Of a stretch of DNA of 37,225 nt, positions 30,616-37,225 are shown one piece after another. Every line of letters starts with the position of its first letter. Positions within the stretch are counted from its first letter, which is position 1. The notes beneath the pieces are model-generated. The model saw only the letters and a list, made by a program, of their open reading frames with translations. It did no database searches and was not told the DNA's origin. The position numbers and the translations under genes were made by a program. Source of the DNA: FEN-727 sp036508635 (GTDB taxonomy: Bacteria > Actinomycetota > Geothermincolia > Fen-727 > Anoxymicrobiaceae); NCBI GenBank assembly GCA_036508635.1, contig DATCGY010000052.1, positions 1-37,225 on the forward strand. Reading direction: 5' to 3'.

Positions 30616-33333
30616 GTGGGCACCAAGCACGTCTACGACTTCGAAGAAGGCAATAAAGATATGAAGAACGTTCTTGGGGGCAAGGGAGCCAACCTGGCCG
30701 AGATGACCGGCATGGGGATCCCCGTTCCTCCCGGGTTTACCATTACAACCGAGGCGTGTGTCTACTACTCCAAGAACGGCGAGTATCCCCCGGGGCTGGC
30801 GGAGGAGATAGAAGAGCACCTTGCCACGCTCGAGAAGAAGATGGGCAAGAAGCTCGGCGACTCCGAAGACCCGCTGCTGGTGTCGGTGCGCTCCGGCGCG
30901 CGAGCGAGCATGCCCGGCATGATGGACACCGTTCTCAACCTGGGTCTGAACGACAAGTCGGTCGAGGGGCTCGCCGCCAAGACCGGCAACCCGAGGTTCG
31001 CTTACGACTCGTACAGGCGTTTCGCCGCGATGTATGGCGACGTCGTCCTCGGTCTCAAGCCGGAGAGCAAAGAGGAGCGCGACCCGTTTGACGTGCTGCT
31101 CGATGCCAAGAAGGAAGCCGCCGGGGTCGAGCTCGACAACGAGCTCACCGCCGACGACCTGAAAGACCTTGTTGGCCAGTTCAAGGCCGAGATCAAGAGG
31201 CGCAAGGGCACCGATTTCACCCAGGACCCCAAAGAGCAGCTCAAGGGCGCTATCCTGGCCGTCTTTGACTCGTGGGACAACGACAGGGCCGTCACGTACC
31301 GCAGGATGAACAACATCCCCTCCGACTGGGGCACCGCGGTAAACGTGCAGGCGATGGTGTTCGGTAACATCGGCGAGACGTCCGGGACCGGCGTGGGCTT
31401 CACGCGAAACCCCGCCGCCGGCGAAAACCTCGTCTTCGGCGAGTTTCTAATGAACGCGCAGGGCGAGGACGTAGTCGCGGGCATCCGAACCCCACTTCCG
31501 CTCGAGCAGCTCCACGACGAGCTTCCTGAGGCTTATGACGAGCTCACGCGAATCAGGAACGTCCTCGAGGAGCATTATCGCGACATGCAGGACTTCGAGT
31601 TCACCATCCAGGAGAAGAAGCTCTGGATGCTCCAGACCAGGAACGGCAAACGTACAGGCTTCGCCGCCGTCAAGATCGCCGTCGACATGGAGAAAGAAGG
31701 GCTGATTACCCCCGAGGAAGCAGTCTCGCGAGTCGAGCCCGAGGGCCTCAACGACCTTCTGCGCCCGGTATTCAACCCGGTCGAGAAGGCGAAAGCCGGC
31801 AAAGAAGGCCGCATGATCGCGACCGGCACCAAGGCCGGCCCCGGGGCGGCGACCGGCCAGGTCGTGTTCTTCGCGGAGGACGCCCACGAGCGCAAGACGG
31901 AGGATCCGTCCGCGCAGTTGCTGCTGGTGCGTCACGAGACCAGCCCCGAGGACATCAAGGGAATGGCTGCCGCTGAGGGTTTTCTGACCCAGTTTGGCGG
32001 GGCGACCTCGCACGCGGCACTTGTGGCTCGCCAGATGGGCAAGGTCTGCATCGTCGGATGCGCCGCGCTCGACCTGGATTACGAGGCCAGGATCGTCCGG
32101 ATAAAGTCCGACAGCAAGGTCCACGAGGTCAAGGAAGGCGACTGGCTCTCGATCGACGGCACGGCGGGTGAGGTGTACCTCGGCAAGATCGAGACGCTCC
32201 CCTCGGAGGTCGAGCAGGTCCTCCTCCAGAATACGCTCAAGCCCGGCGATTCCGAGGTCTTCCAGGATTTCGTGACGTTCCTCGGCTGGGCCGACAACAT
32301 ACGCAAGATCAACATCCGCACCAACGCCGATACGCCAGGGCAGTCCGAGCAGGCCATCGCGTTCGGCGCCGAGGGCATCGGTCTCTGCCGCACCGAGCAC
32401 ATGTTCTTCGGCGGCGACCGCATCCTCGCGGTGCGCCAGATGATCCTCGCGCAGGACGAGGCCGGCCGCCGGGTCGCGCTCGACAAGCTCTTCCCGATGC
32501 AGAAGGAAGACTTCATCGGAATATTCCGGGTCATGGGCGAGCGCCCGGTGACCATACGCCTGCTCGACCCACCGCTGCACGAATTCCTGCCTCACACGGA
32601 GCAGGACATCCTCGCCGTCGCGAACGAGTGTAGCATGAGCGTCAGCGATATCGAGGAGCGCAACAGGCGCCTCAAGGAGGCTAACCCGATGCTGGGGCAT
32701 CGCGGTTGCCGCCTTGGCATCACTTATCCCGAGATCTACGAGATGCAGGTAAAGGCTGTCATTGAGGCCGCGTGCCAGGTCAAGAGCGAGGGCATCGATG
32801 TAAAGCCCGAGATAATGATCCCGCTCGTCGGCTCCGCCAGGGAGATGCAGGTCACCCGGGAGATGGCCGTAAGCGCCGCGGACGAGGTGATCGCCTCAAA
32901 GGGGGTCAAGCTCGCCTACATGGTGGGAACGATGATCGAGCTACCGCGCGCATGCGTGGTCGCCGACCAGATAGCCGAGAACGCCGAGTTCTTCTCGTTC
33001 GGGACCAACGACCTCACCCAGACGACGTTCGGGATCTCCCGCGACGATGTCAGGGGCTTCCTGCCGACGTACATTGAAAAGGACATCTACGAGGTCGACC
33101 CTTTCCAGCGCCTCGACCAGGAAGGCGTGGGCGATCTGATGAAGCTCGCCGTCGAGCGCGGTCGAAGCACCAGGGAAAACATCAAGCTCGGCATCTGCGG
33201 CGAGCACGGCGGCGAGCCGATCTCCGTCAAGTTCTGCCACCGTATCGGGCTCAATTACGTGTCCTGCTCCCCGTTCCGCGTCCCGATAGCCCGGCTCGCG
33301 GCGGCCCAGGCAGCCCTGGAAGACAACCAATAA
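30616..33333 (+). CDS. ppdK: Pyruvate, phosphate dikinase
   Basis: Interconverts pyruvate, ATP and phosphate with PEP, AMP and pyrophosphate, serving PPi-linked glycolysis or gluconeogenesis. The nucleotide domain has GGKGANLAEMTGMGIPVPPGFTI and VSVRSGARASMPGMMDTVLNLG. The phosphohistidine domain has Thr464-Ser-His466 in GGATSHAALVARQMGK. The C-terminal TIM barrel has the catalytic Cys861 in CGEHGGEP. The TSH triad fits PPDK, and the regulatory Thr next to His is kept. At 905 residues it is slightly longer than usual. GTG at 30616 follows AAGGAGGGAA (30601-30610). Confidence 0.97.
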   Translation: MGTKHVYDFEEGNKDMKNVLGGKGANLAEMTGMGIPVPPGFTITTEACVYYSKNGEYPPGLAEEIEEHLATLEKKMGKKLGDSEDPLLVSVRSGARASMPGMMDTVLNLGLNDKSVEGLAAKTGNPRFAYDSYRRFAAMYGDVVLGLKPESKEERDPFDVLLDAKKEAAGVELDNELTADDLKDLVGQFKAEIKRRKGTDFTQDPKEQLKGAILAVFDSWDNDRAVTYRRMNNIPSDWGTAVNVQAMVFGNIGETSGTGVGFTRNPAAGENLVFGEFLMNAQGEDVVAGIRTPLPLEQLHDELPEAYDELTRIRNVLEEHYRDMQDFEFTIQEKKLWMLQTRNGKRTGFAAVKIAVDMEKEGLITPEEAVSRVEPEGLNDLLRPVFNPVEKAKAGKEGRMIATGTKAGPGAATGQVVFFAEDAHERKTEDPSAQLLLVRHETSPEDIKGMAAAEGFLTQFGGATSHAALVARQMGKVCIVGCAALDLDYEARIVRIKSDSKVHEVKEGDWLSIDGTAGEVYLGKIETLPSEVEQVLLQNTLKPGDSEVFQDFVTFLGWADNIRKINIRTNADTPGQSEQAIAFGAEGIGLCRTEHMFFGGDRILAVRQMILAQDEAGRRVALDKLFPMQKEDFIGIFRVMGERPVTIRLLDPPLHEFLPHTEQDILAVANECSMSVSDIEERNRRLKEANPMLGHRGCRLGITYPEIYEMQVKAVIEAACQVKSEGIDVKPEIMIPLVGSAREMQVTREMAVSAADEVIASKGVKLAYMVGTMIELPRACVVADQIAENAEFFSFGTNDLTQTTFGISRDDVRGFLPTYIEKDIYEVDPFQRLDQEGVGDLMKLAVERGRSTRENIKLGICGEHGGEPISVKFCHRIGLNYVSCSPFRVPIARLAAAQAALEDNQ

Positions 33334-33339
33334 GGAAAT

Positions 33340-33428
33340 ATGGGGGTCAGGTCTTTTATTGTTTACGATTGCGGTGTGCTAAATCAGCTTGTGTTCGGTT
33401 CGTAAACAATAAAAGACCTGACCCCCAT
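33340..33428. mobile_element. MITE-like element with perfect 29-bp terminal inverted repeats
   Basis: The left arm 33340-33368 (starting ATGGGGGTCAGGTC) is the exact reverse complement of the right arm 33400-33428, with a 31-base centre that holds a small GCT-AAATC-AGC hairpin. It has no coding capacity. The GGGGTCAG ends occur at two other places in the window and resemble the small palindromes mobilised in trans by REP-associated tyrosine transposases in many genomes; that link is from memory and no transposase is in this window. As RNA it would form a very strong hairpin between ppdK and dgt. Confidence 0.75.
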
Positions 33429-33485
33429 TCAAAGGCGCTCTCGAGGGCGCGTGCTGGCCGAAGGCCTCGTGGAGGCAGTGAAAAG

Positions 33486-34490
33486 ATGACGATACGCGAG
33501 CAGACGGAACAGCTCGAGAAAAAAACTCTGTCACCCCGCGCCGCGCTGGTCGCGAACACTCGAGGCAGAGAGCGTTCCGAGGAGCCTTGCTCCATTCGCA
33601 CGGACTACCAGCGAGACCGCGACCGCATTGTCCACTGCAAATCGTTCAGGCGCCTGAAGCACAAGACGCAGGTTTTCCTGGCGCCCGAGGGGGACCACTA
33701 CCGCACACGGTTGACCCACACAATGGAGGTCGCCCAGATATCGCGCACCATAGCTCGCGCCCTGCGGCTCAACGAGGACCTCACGGAGGCGATAGCGCTC
33801 GGACATGACCTCGGGCATACGCCTTTCGGCCATATAGGTGAGAGCGCGCTTTCCGAGTTCCTTCCGGGCGCCGAGCAGTTCCATCACAACGTTCAGAGCC
33901 TTCGCGTGGTCGAGGTGCTGGAATACCAGGGCAAAGGCCTGAACCTCACATGGGAGGTCCGGGACGGGATACTCAGCCACACAGGGGATACGAAGCCATC
34001 GACCCTCGAAGGCGAGATCGTGCGTACGGCCGACCGCATCGCCTACATAAACCACGATATCGACGACGCGCTTCGGGCCGGGCTGATAAAGCCAGAGGAC
34101 CTTCCCGAGGAGCCCATCATGGTCTTGGGCCAGTTTCCCGGACAGCGTATCGACGCCCTGGCCCACAACATGGTCGAAAACAGCCTCGATTCGGACACCA
34201 TCCGCCTCAGCGAAGAGATCGCCGCGCTCATGAACGAGCTCAGGCAGTACCTCTTCGACGAGGTTTACATAGGTTCGATCGCCAAGACCGAAGAGGACAA
34301 GGCGGTATACGTGCTCAAGTCGCTTGGCGAGCATTATCTGGAACATCCCGAGCAGATGCCCCCGGAGTACCAGCCCGGAGAGGGTGAGAGCCTTCCCACC
34401 AGGGTATGCGATTATGTCGCCGGCATGACCGACCGCTACGCGCTGGCGAAGTTCAACGAGTTCTTCCTGCCACGCTCCTGGATGGTCTAG
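33486..34490 (+). CDS. dgt: Deoxyguanosinetriphosphate triphosphohydrolase-like protein (dNTPase)
   Basis: HD-domain enzyme that hydrolyses dNTPs to deoxynucleosides and triphosphate. Metal ligands are His78 (RLTHTMEV), His107-Asp108 (LGHDLGHTPFGH) and Asp183 (RTADRIAYINHD). At 334 residues it is the short, widely distributed type, not the 505-residue E. coli Dgt. The frame stays open upstream into the MITE-like element, but ATG at 33486, about 10 bases after GGAGG (33471-33475), gives the family N-terminus. dgt before dnaG is a conserved actinobacterial pair. Confidence 0.95.
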   Translation: MTIREQTEQLEKKTLSPRAALVANTRGRERSEEPCSIRTDYQRDRDRIVHCKSFRRLKHKTQVFLAPEGDHYRTRLTHTMEVAQISRTIARALRLNEDLTEAIALGHDLGHTPFGHIGESALSEFLPGAEQFHHNVQSLRVVEVLEYQGKGLNLTWEVRDGILSHTGDTKPSTLEGEIVRTADRIAYINHDIDDALRAGLIKPEDLPEEPIMVLGQFPGQRIDALAHNMVENSLDSDTIRLSEEIAALMNELRQYLFDEVYIGSIAKTEEDKAVYVLKSLGEHYLEHPEQMPPEYQPGEGESLPTRVCDYVAGMTDRYALAKFNEFFLPRSWMV

Positions 34491-34606
34491 CGCAAAGGTC
34501 GCCTGGCCCGGAATGACTCCAAAGGTTACGACGCAGTAGTCAAAGAAGTGATTATCTGGCGGCGGCGAGCCGTCCAAGAACGACTCTCACGAGGTAGCAC
34601 AAGACT

Positions 34607-36454
34607 ATGGCCGGCGGCCGAATCAGAAATACGGATATCGAGACGGTACGCGAGCGCACCGACATAGTCCAACTCATCAACGAGTACGTCCCGTTGAAGA
34701 AGTCCGGGCGCCAGTTCCGCGGTCCGTGTCCATTCCATAAAGAGAAAGACCCCTCGTTCTACGTCGACCCCGCAAAGGCCTTGTTCCACTGCTTCGGGTG
34801 CAAGGTCGGCGGCAACGTCTTCGATTTCGTCATGAAGCTTGAGGGGCTGAAGTTCTCCGAGGCGGTCGAGCGCCTCGCGGACAGGTTGGGATACCAGTTG
34901 ACCTACGACGCCGGTTCAGAGGCGGACCTGAAAGGAAGGCTCGAGAAAGATGGCCTGTTCAAGCTGAACCAGACCGCCACCGAGTACTACCATTACCTCC
35001 TGAAAGAGTCTGACGCGGGCAAGAGCGCCCGGGCGTACCTGGCCCAGCGCGGCTTCGGTGACCGCATCATCGACGAGTTCAAGATAGGCTTCGCCCCGCA
35101 GGGCTGGGAGAACCTGGCGGGGTTTCTGGCCAAGAAAGGCTTCACCCCGGCCGACATGGTGACGGTCGGGCTCTGCCGCGAGCGCGCGCAAGGCCAGGGC
35201 TCCGGCCAGGGCGTATACGATGTTTTCAGGGGCCGGGTCGTCTTCCCGATACTGGACCACAGGGGACGGGCTGTCGCGTTCGGGGGGCGAACCCTTCCCG
35301 GGCAGTCTTCCGACAACGAGCCCAAGTACCTGAACTCGCCCGAGACCCCCATCTACAGAAAAGGTTACACTCTGTACGGTTACTTCCAGGCTCGAGCCGC
35401 AATGCAGGACACTCGCGAAGCGATCGTAGTCGAAGGATACACCGACCTCCTGGCTCTCAGGCAGGCAGAAGTGGGCGGCGTGGTCGCGACACTGGGCACC
35501 GCCCTTACCGAAAACCACTTCGACCTGCTGGCGCGCGTAAGCGATAGTGTATACCTGGCTTTTGACGCCGATCGTGCAGGAATCGACGCGGCCAGACGGG
35601 CGCTTGAATTTTTCAACAGGTTCCCGATCGACGTTTTTGTCGTTACTCTCCCTGAGGGAGAAGATCCGGCGAGCCTGGTAGAGAAGAACGGGTCTGAGGC
35701 TTTCGCCGTGCGCAAGGAGCGCGCCGAGCCCCTGCTGGATTTCTCACTCCGCAAGATCGTGGAGGGCTGCGATACGACCACGGCGATGGGGCGGCAGCGA
35801 GCAATGGCTGCTTGTGTGCCGGTCCTGAGCCGGGTCTCCGTGGATGAGTTTCGCCCGGTCCGTAACGAGCTTGTACGACTCGTCGGTGGCCTCCTCGACA
35901 TGCCAGAGGAGACCGTCGAGGTGTACATGCGCCAGGCGGTCAAGAGCGGACCGTCGAGAGGAAGGCAGCCCGGGGGCGACGCCAGGCCCCAGGCGATGTG
36001 GGATAAAGTCGAAAACGAGGCATTGCAGGTTCTGTTGAACGACCCTGAAGTGCTCCTGGAACAGGCATATCTCGACGAGGACTATTTCACGGACGGAGGC
36101 AATAAAAAAATATTTGAGATGTTAAAGGAATTCGTGGTCTGTGACGAAAAGGATTTACTGGCTGAATTTGATAGCTTTGTTAGGGGCATGCTCGAGCGGC
36201 TAGGTGATGACGCCCTGAGAGCCAGGGTTACACGTCTCCTTATGGAGCCTGTTCCGGACTGCAGTCCGGGGTATGAGCACAAGGTATTCGAGATGCTCCA
36301 GCTGAACTTCTTCAAGAGAGAAAAACGACGTATAGAGTTCGAGATAAGCAAGATCAACCCCAGATTAGAGCCAAAGAAGTACGAGGCGCTGTGCGCCCGC
36401 CTATTGGAGATCCAGCAGGTCATCAGGGAGCAGTTTCCCTATGACCACAGTTAG
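34607..36454 (+). CDS. dnaG: DNA primase
   Basis: Makes RNA primers at the replication fork. The N-terminal CHC2 zinc finger has C41, H44, C62 and C65. The RNA polymerase core includes the TOPRIM motifs with Glu276 (IVVEGYTD) and Asp320-Ala-Asp322 (FDADRAG). The C-terminal part, from about residue 470, is the helicase-binding domain. At 615 residues the length is normal. ATG at 34607 has GAGGT (34591-34595) 11 bases before it. Odd points: an A7 run at 36104-36110 inside an AT-rich patch, and a perfect 16-bp palindrome at 36254-36269. rpoD follows after 42 bases. Confidence 0.97.
   Translation: MAGGRIRNTDIETVRERTDIVQLINEYVPLKKSGRQFRGPCPFHKEKDPSFYVDPAKALFHCFGCKVGGNVFDFVMKLEGLKFSEAVERLADRLGYQLTYDAGSEADLKGRLEKDGLFKLNQTATEYYHYLLKESDAGKSARAYLAQRGFGDRIIDEFKIGFAPQGWENLAGFLAKKGFTPADMVTVGLCRERAQGQGSGQGVYDVFRGRVVFPILDHRGRAVAFGGRTLPGQSSDNEPKYLNSPETPIYRKGYTLYGYFQARAAMQDTREAIVVEGYTDLLALRQAEVGGVVATLGTALTENHFDLLARVSDSVYLAFDADRAGIDAARRALEFFNRFPIDVFVVTLPEGEDPASLVEKNGSEAFAVRKERAEPLLDFSLRKIVEGCDTTTAMGRQRAMAACVPVLSRVSVDEFRPVRNELVRLVGGLLDMPEETVEVYMRQAVKSGPSRGRQPGGDARPQAMWDKVENEALQVLLNDPEVLLEQAYLDEDYFTDGGNKKIFEMLKEFVVCDEKDLLAEFDSFVRGMLERLGDDALRARVTRLLMEPVPDCSPGYEHKVFEMLQLNFFKREKRRIEFEISKINPRLEPKKYEALCARLLEIQQVIREQFPYDHS
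36254..36269. repeat. Perfect 16-bp palindrome within dnaG
   Basis: CCGGACTGCAGTCCGG in the coding sequence for the primase C-terminal domain, about 240 bases before rpoD. It could be an internal hairpin or processing site in the dnaG-rpoD message, or simply coding sequence. Confidence 0.5.
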
Positions 36455-36463
36455 AACCGGGCA

Positions 36464-36493
36464 ATGGATGCCCGCGAGGATGTGAACTTCTGA
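36464..36493 (+). CDS. Possible 9-residue leader ORF before rpoD
   Basis: ATG at 36464 encodes MDAREDVNF and stops at TGA 36491-36493, 3 bases before the rpoD ATG. GAGGA inside it (36476-36480) is 16 bases from the rpoD start, too far for normal initiation. Re-initiation after the mini-ORF is therefore possible. Weak evidence. Confidence 0.25.
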   Translation: MDAREDVNF

Positions 36494-36496
36494 CAC

Positions 36497-37225
36497 ATGG
36501 CGGAAGATTGGAAAGACCTCGATATCGTTGAGGTGCGTGAGCTTGCCGCTTGGGGCAAGGAGCGCGGGTTCCTGACCACCGACGAGATAGTAGAGCGGCT
36601 CAAATCGGTAGAGCTGACACCGGACCAGGTGGACAGCGTATTCGTGTTACTGTCTGACATGGGCATCGAGATAACCGACGAGGCGGTCGACGAGATCAAG
36701 GAAGAGATGGAGGAGGAGACTCGCAAGGGGGGAGGAAAGTCCAGCAGCGAAGACCTCGACCTCTCCGTCCAGCCCGCCACCAACGACCCGGTGCGCATGT
36801 ACCTCAAAGAGATCGGAAAGGTCCCCCTGTTGACCGCCGAGGAGGAGGTATCGCTCGCCAAACGGATCGAAGCGGGCGAGGAAGCCTCTGCACATCTCGC
36901 ATCGGACGAGAAGCTCAACTCCGACAAGGTGCAGGAGCTGCAGGAGGTCGAGGCCGACGGGCTCGAAGCCAAGAAGAAACTCGTCGAGGCCAACCTGCGC
37001 CTGGTAGTCAGCATTGCCAAACGCTACGTCGGCCGCGGCATGCTCTTCCTCGACCTGATCCAGGAAGGCAACCTCGGCCTTATCCGCGCTGTCGAGAAGT
37101 TCGACTACGGCAAGGGTTATAAATTCAGCACTTACGCCACCTGGTGGATACGCCAGGCTATCACGCGCGCTATCGCAGACCAGGCTCGCACCATACGCAT
37201 CCCGGTGCACATGGTCGAGACGATA
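36497..37225 (+). CDS. rpoD: Primary RNA polymerase sigma factor RpoD/SigA, 5' part (3' end outside window)
   Basis: Housekeeping sigma-70 factor. The 243 visible codons encode region 1.1 (VRELAAWGKERGFLTTDEIVERL...LSDMGIEI), an acidic linker, and region 1.2 (DPVRMYLKEIGKVPLLTAEEEVSLAKRI). Regions 2.1-2.4 follow (VEANLRLVVSIAKRYVGRGMLFLDLIQEGN; KFSTYATWWIRQAITRAI), with region 3 starting at QARTIRIPVHMVETI. The promoter-melting aromatic cluster FSTYATWWIRQ is intact. Regions 3 and 4 lie beyond the window. ATG at 36497 is the best start, though its ribosome-binding site is distant. Position after dnaG is the classic macromolecular-synthesis operon order. Confidence 0.97.
   Translation, partial: MAEDWKDLDIVEVRELAAWGKERGFLTTDEIVERLKSVELTPDQVDSVFVLLSDMGIEITDEAVDEIKEEMEEETRKGGGKSSSEDLDLSVQPATNDPVRMYLKEIGKVPLLTAEEEVSLAKRIEAGEEASAHLASDEKLNSDKVQELQEVEADGLEAKKKLVEANLRLVVSIAKRYVGRGMLFLDLIQEGNLGLIRAVEKFDYGKGYKFSTYATWWIRQAITRAIADQARTIRIPVHMVETI

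Noticed and set aside
31447..32700. A 417-codon open frame on the - strand opposite ppdK
   Set aside because: ppdK is intact and conserved here; the antisense frame is a GC-bias shadow with Leu/Arg/His-rich sequence and no domain.
33369..33485. dgt coding region beginning inside the MITE-like element
   Set aside because: The frame is open, but a good ribosome-binding site and the family N-terminus point to ATG 33486.

Overview
The window is a high-GC bacterial chromosome segment, almost entirely housekeeping genes on the + strand. The run tig-clpP-clpX-valS-folC-ndk-mreB-mreC-mreD-PBP2-rodA matches the order I know from Actinomycetota such as Streptomyces, and recO, uppS, glycyl-tRNA synthetase, dgt, dnaG and ppdK are also near neighbours there. 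Glycyl-tRNA synthetase is the two-subunit GlyQ/GlyS type, not the single-chain enzyme of Streptomyces and Mycobacterium. A mre system is present, and a tungsten-type aldehyde:ferredoxin oxidoreductase lies nearby. I infer a deep-branching, probably anaerobic or facultative, actinobacterial lineage (Geothermincolia- or Coriobacteriia-like); the exact taxon cannot be read from the window.

Layout. 1-622: 3' part of a short-chain dehydrogenase. 787-874: tRNA-Leu(UAG). 1098-4563: protein folding and proteolysis (tig, clpP, clpX). 4587-5520: two small membrane-protein genes on the - strand, with a palindromic repeat between them. 5661-10175: valS, folC, ndk. 10176-10486: AT-rich regulatory gap. 10487-16108: cell elongation operon (mreB, mreC, mreD, PBP2, rodA). 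16151-20765: era, mgtE, deoC, recO, uppS, ending at a clear terminator. 20820-27406: accessory block between uppS and glyQ, with genes on alternating strands: aldehyde:ferredoxin oxidoreductase, an internally duplicated CxxC protein of unknown function, a lipoprotein, an acyl-CoA dehydrogenase and a Lys-rich membrane protein. 27481-33333: glyQ, glyS, ppdK. 33340-33428: a MITE-like element with perfect 29-bp inverted repeats. 33486-37225: dgt, dnaG and the 5' part of rpoD, the macromolecular-synthesis cluster.

How the genes fit together. Trigger factor and ClpXP handle nascent chains and protein turnover. MreBCD, PBP2 and RodA build the lateral wall, using undecaprenyl phosphate whose synthesis depends on UppS. 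Era and the tRNA synthetases serve translation. Ndk and dGTPase adjust nucleotide pools; RecO, DnaG and RpoD serve repair, replication priming and transcription. The least explained parts are the accessory block at 20.8-27.4 kb, the small palindromic repeats, several tiny leader ORFs in front of larger genes, a CTG start on tig, and an A7 run in dnaG placed so that slippage would remove the helicase-binding domain.
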